Assembly: GCA_002170775.2 (NCBI GenBank)
Contig: NHIP02000014.1
Coordinates: 128,579-166,117, forward strand
Direction of reading: 5' to 3'
From: Euryarchaeota archaeon TMED192
GTDB taxonomy: Archaea > Thermoplasmatota > Poseidoniia > Poseidoniales > Thalassarchaeaceae
DNA length: 37,539 nucleotides
Each line of letters begins with the position of its first letter. Position 1 is the first letter of the stretch. The notes beneath the pieces were generated by a model, which saw only the letters and a program-made list of their open reading frames with translations, made no database searches and was not told the DNA's origin. The translations under genes were made by a program, and so were the position numbers. Of this stretch, positions 36,168-37,539 are shown one piece after another.

Positions 36168-37539
36168 GTGTTGGACAGCCCACGCTTGCGAGATTTTGTA
36201 TTTTGGACAGCGGTTGCAATCCTGTTGATGCCTTTAATGCCACATGGGTCCGCATCTGAAGTGATACGCGAAGAAAAGCTCGATCAGAGATTCTCCCACA
36301 CATCGGGTTCTGTTGATACACCTTCCTGGAAAATCAATGACCGTTGGGTGTATGATGGGGAGCTAGACGTTTACGATTTTATCTCTGGGAGCGGGGTTTC
36401 AACCAACGTCAATACGCTCACAGGAACCCTTGATGTCCAAGTGACAGACGTAATGCAGATTGACGTCGGGGGAATTCAGACAATCGTATATGAGGCCACT
36501 GGACAGGGGGATTATCGTGCAGATAACATACAACTCGAAGGTCAAAATGGAGACGTAATTGTCGAGATGGAGACTGTATCGTTAATCCGGGCTAGCGATA
36601 TGGCTGTTATCAGCCAGACTGCAACAATCGATATCGAATTCGACGGCCCCTGGTGGGTGTGCCTGCTGATAAGTTGCGATATCGCTTCTATTACTGCCGC
36701 TAACGAATATTGGCCCCCTCTTGAGAGACATGACTTTCCGCTTTATGTGGGCGACTCGTGGGTGAATAATTACACGGTGAATACCACTTATTCCGGCTCG
36801 TCTGCATATGTGGACATACCGCAGGACTCTTCTGAGCAGGTTGAGACTACATCTACTGTAGTGCAGGCCGGCTACCCAGGAATTAGCCACTCAGGTTGTG
36901 CCGTGAGTTACAATGTAACTGCTACGGATGTCAATGGAAGCATAGTTGGATACGGTTGGCACTGTGACTCGATAGGGAACGATGTCCTAACTCTGAACGA
37001 GGTTACACTCGGACTGATGGCAGAGCATGAGATTCAATTCTCAAGTCTTGAATTCAGGTCCACTGAGGTCCATGTGGATTTGGGATACCCCCTCTCTCCA
37101 TTCAATCTCGAATCTCCAGTATGGGTCAATGTTACAGACAGTTCAGGCACGCCCCTGCAAAGCACTGATGTGGAAGTTAGGTACGATGCAACAGGTTTCG
37201 GAACAACTGTCACTACTGCTTCCAATGGATCAGCATTCCTCTCTCTCGATTACGGCGCGTATGGCGATGACTCGTATGTGGTCGGTGAATACGGTTCACA
37301 CGGTATTTTGGCCAGAGTTGGAGCAGACAACATAGGAGTTTCAACAGTCACACTTGACCCTGATATACATGAGGTAGACCTCAAACTTGAATCTGTTTCA
37401 ATTTCCGTTGAGCGCAACAGGTCGGGCATTATCGAAACCATCCCTTCACCATATGATGCCGTACCTGGGGACATAGTTACCATCTCGGTCCCAATCGTAA
37501 ATGATGGTCTAATGCAGGCACCCTCTGGCTTTGTGGAGG
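36168..37539 (+). CDS. secreted/extracellular protein, 3'-truncated by the window end
   Basis: Frame open from a GTG/TTG near 36168 to the window end with no stop, so it is absent from the ORF track. Signal-like LRDFVFWTAVAILLMPLMPHGSASE, then beta-rich sequence with WKINDRWVYDG, YVGDSWVNNYTV and a CARDB-like segment (VPGDIVTISVPIVNDG). Start codon uncertain. Confidence 0.75.
   Translation, partial: MLDSPRLRDFVFWTAVAILLMPLMPHGSASEVIREEKLDQRFSHTSGSVDTPSWKINDRWVYDGELDVYDFISGSGVSTNVNTLTGTLDVQVTDVMQIDVGGIQTIVYEATGQGDYRADNIQLEGQNGDVIVEMETVSLIRASDMAVISQTATIDIEFDGPWWVCLLISCDIASITAANEYWPPLERHDFPLYVGDSWVNNYTVNTTYSGSSAYVDIPQDSSEQVETTSTVVQAGYPGISHSGCAVSYNVTATDVNGSIVGYGWHCDSIGNDVLTLNEVTLGLMAEHEIQFSSLEFRSTEVHVDLGYPLSPFNLESPVWVNVTDSSGTPLQSTDVEVRYDATGFGTTVTTASNGSAFLSLDYGAYGDDSYVVGEYGSHGILARVGADNIGVSTVTLDPDIHEVDLKLESVSISVERNRSGIIETIPSPYDAVPGDIVTISVPIVNDGLMQAPSGFVE

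Noticed and set aside
1-37539. CRISPR arrays, defence islands, integrases, transposons, tRNA/rRNA genes
   Set aside because: No direct-repeat arrays, recombinase motifs or RNA-gene sequences recognised. Gene content is conserved chromosomal housekeeping plus surface proteins.

Overview
This 37.5 kb window is gene-dense archaeal DNA. The evidence is a TATA-box-binding protein, archaeal-type FAD synthase RibL, mevalonate kinase, PolX with a PHP domain, and secreted proteins with C-terminal membrane anchors. The gene mix looks like marine Thermoplasmatota (MGII/Poseidoniales-like), but that placement is inference. I see mostly housekeeping genes: a riboflavin operon (ribB-ribL-ribE-ribH), membrane pyrophosphatase, PolX, endonuclease III, nadE, ileS, cysS, a DEAD-box helicase, mvk and tbp. 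These are interspersed with secreted or membrane proteins. I found no rRNA, tRNA, CRISPR array, transposase or prophage. The observations most worth a second look are: (1) a single 1281-aa ORF joining a secreted subtilase to an AmpG-like MFS permease; (2) a TBP with a roughly 65-residue acidic insertion in its second repeat, preceded by a strong double TATA element; (3) a PolX whose third polymerase catalytic Asp appears to be Gln while the PHP nuclease motifs are intact; (4) an endonuclease III with an incomplete Fe-S cysteine loop; (5) a secreted lamin-tail-domain/amidohydrolase protein with a C-terminal anchor; (6) a membrane HdrD/EtfD-like oxidoreductase heading a directon with tandem class-I glutamine-amidotransferase-like (C26) paralogs.
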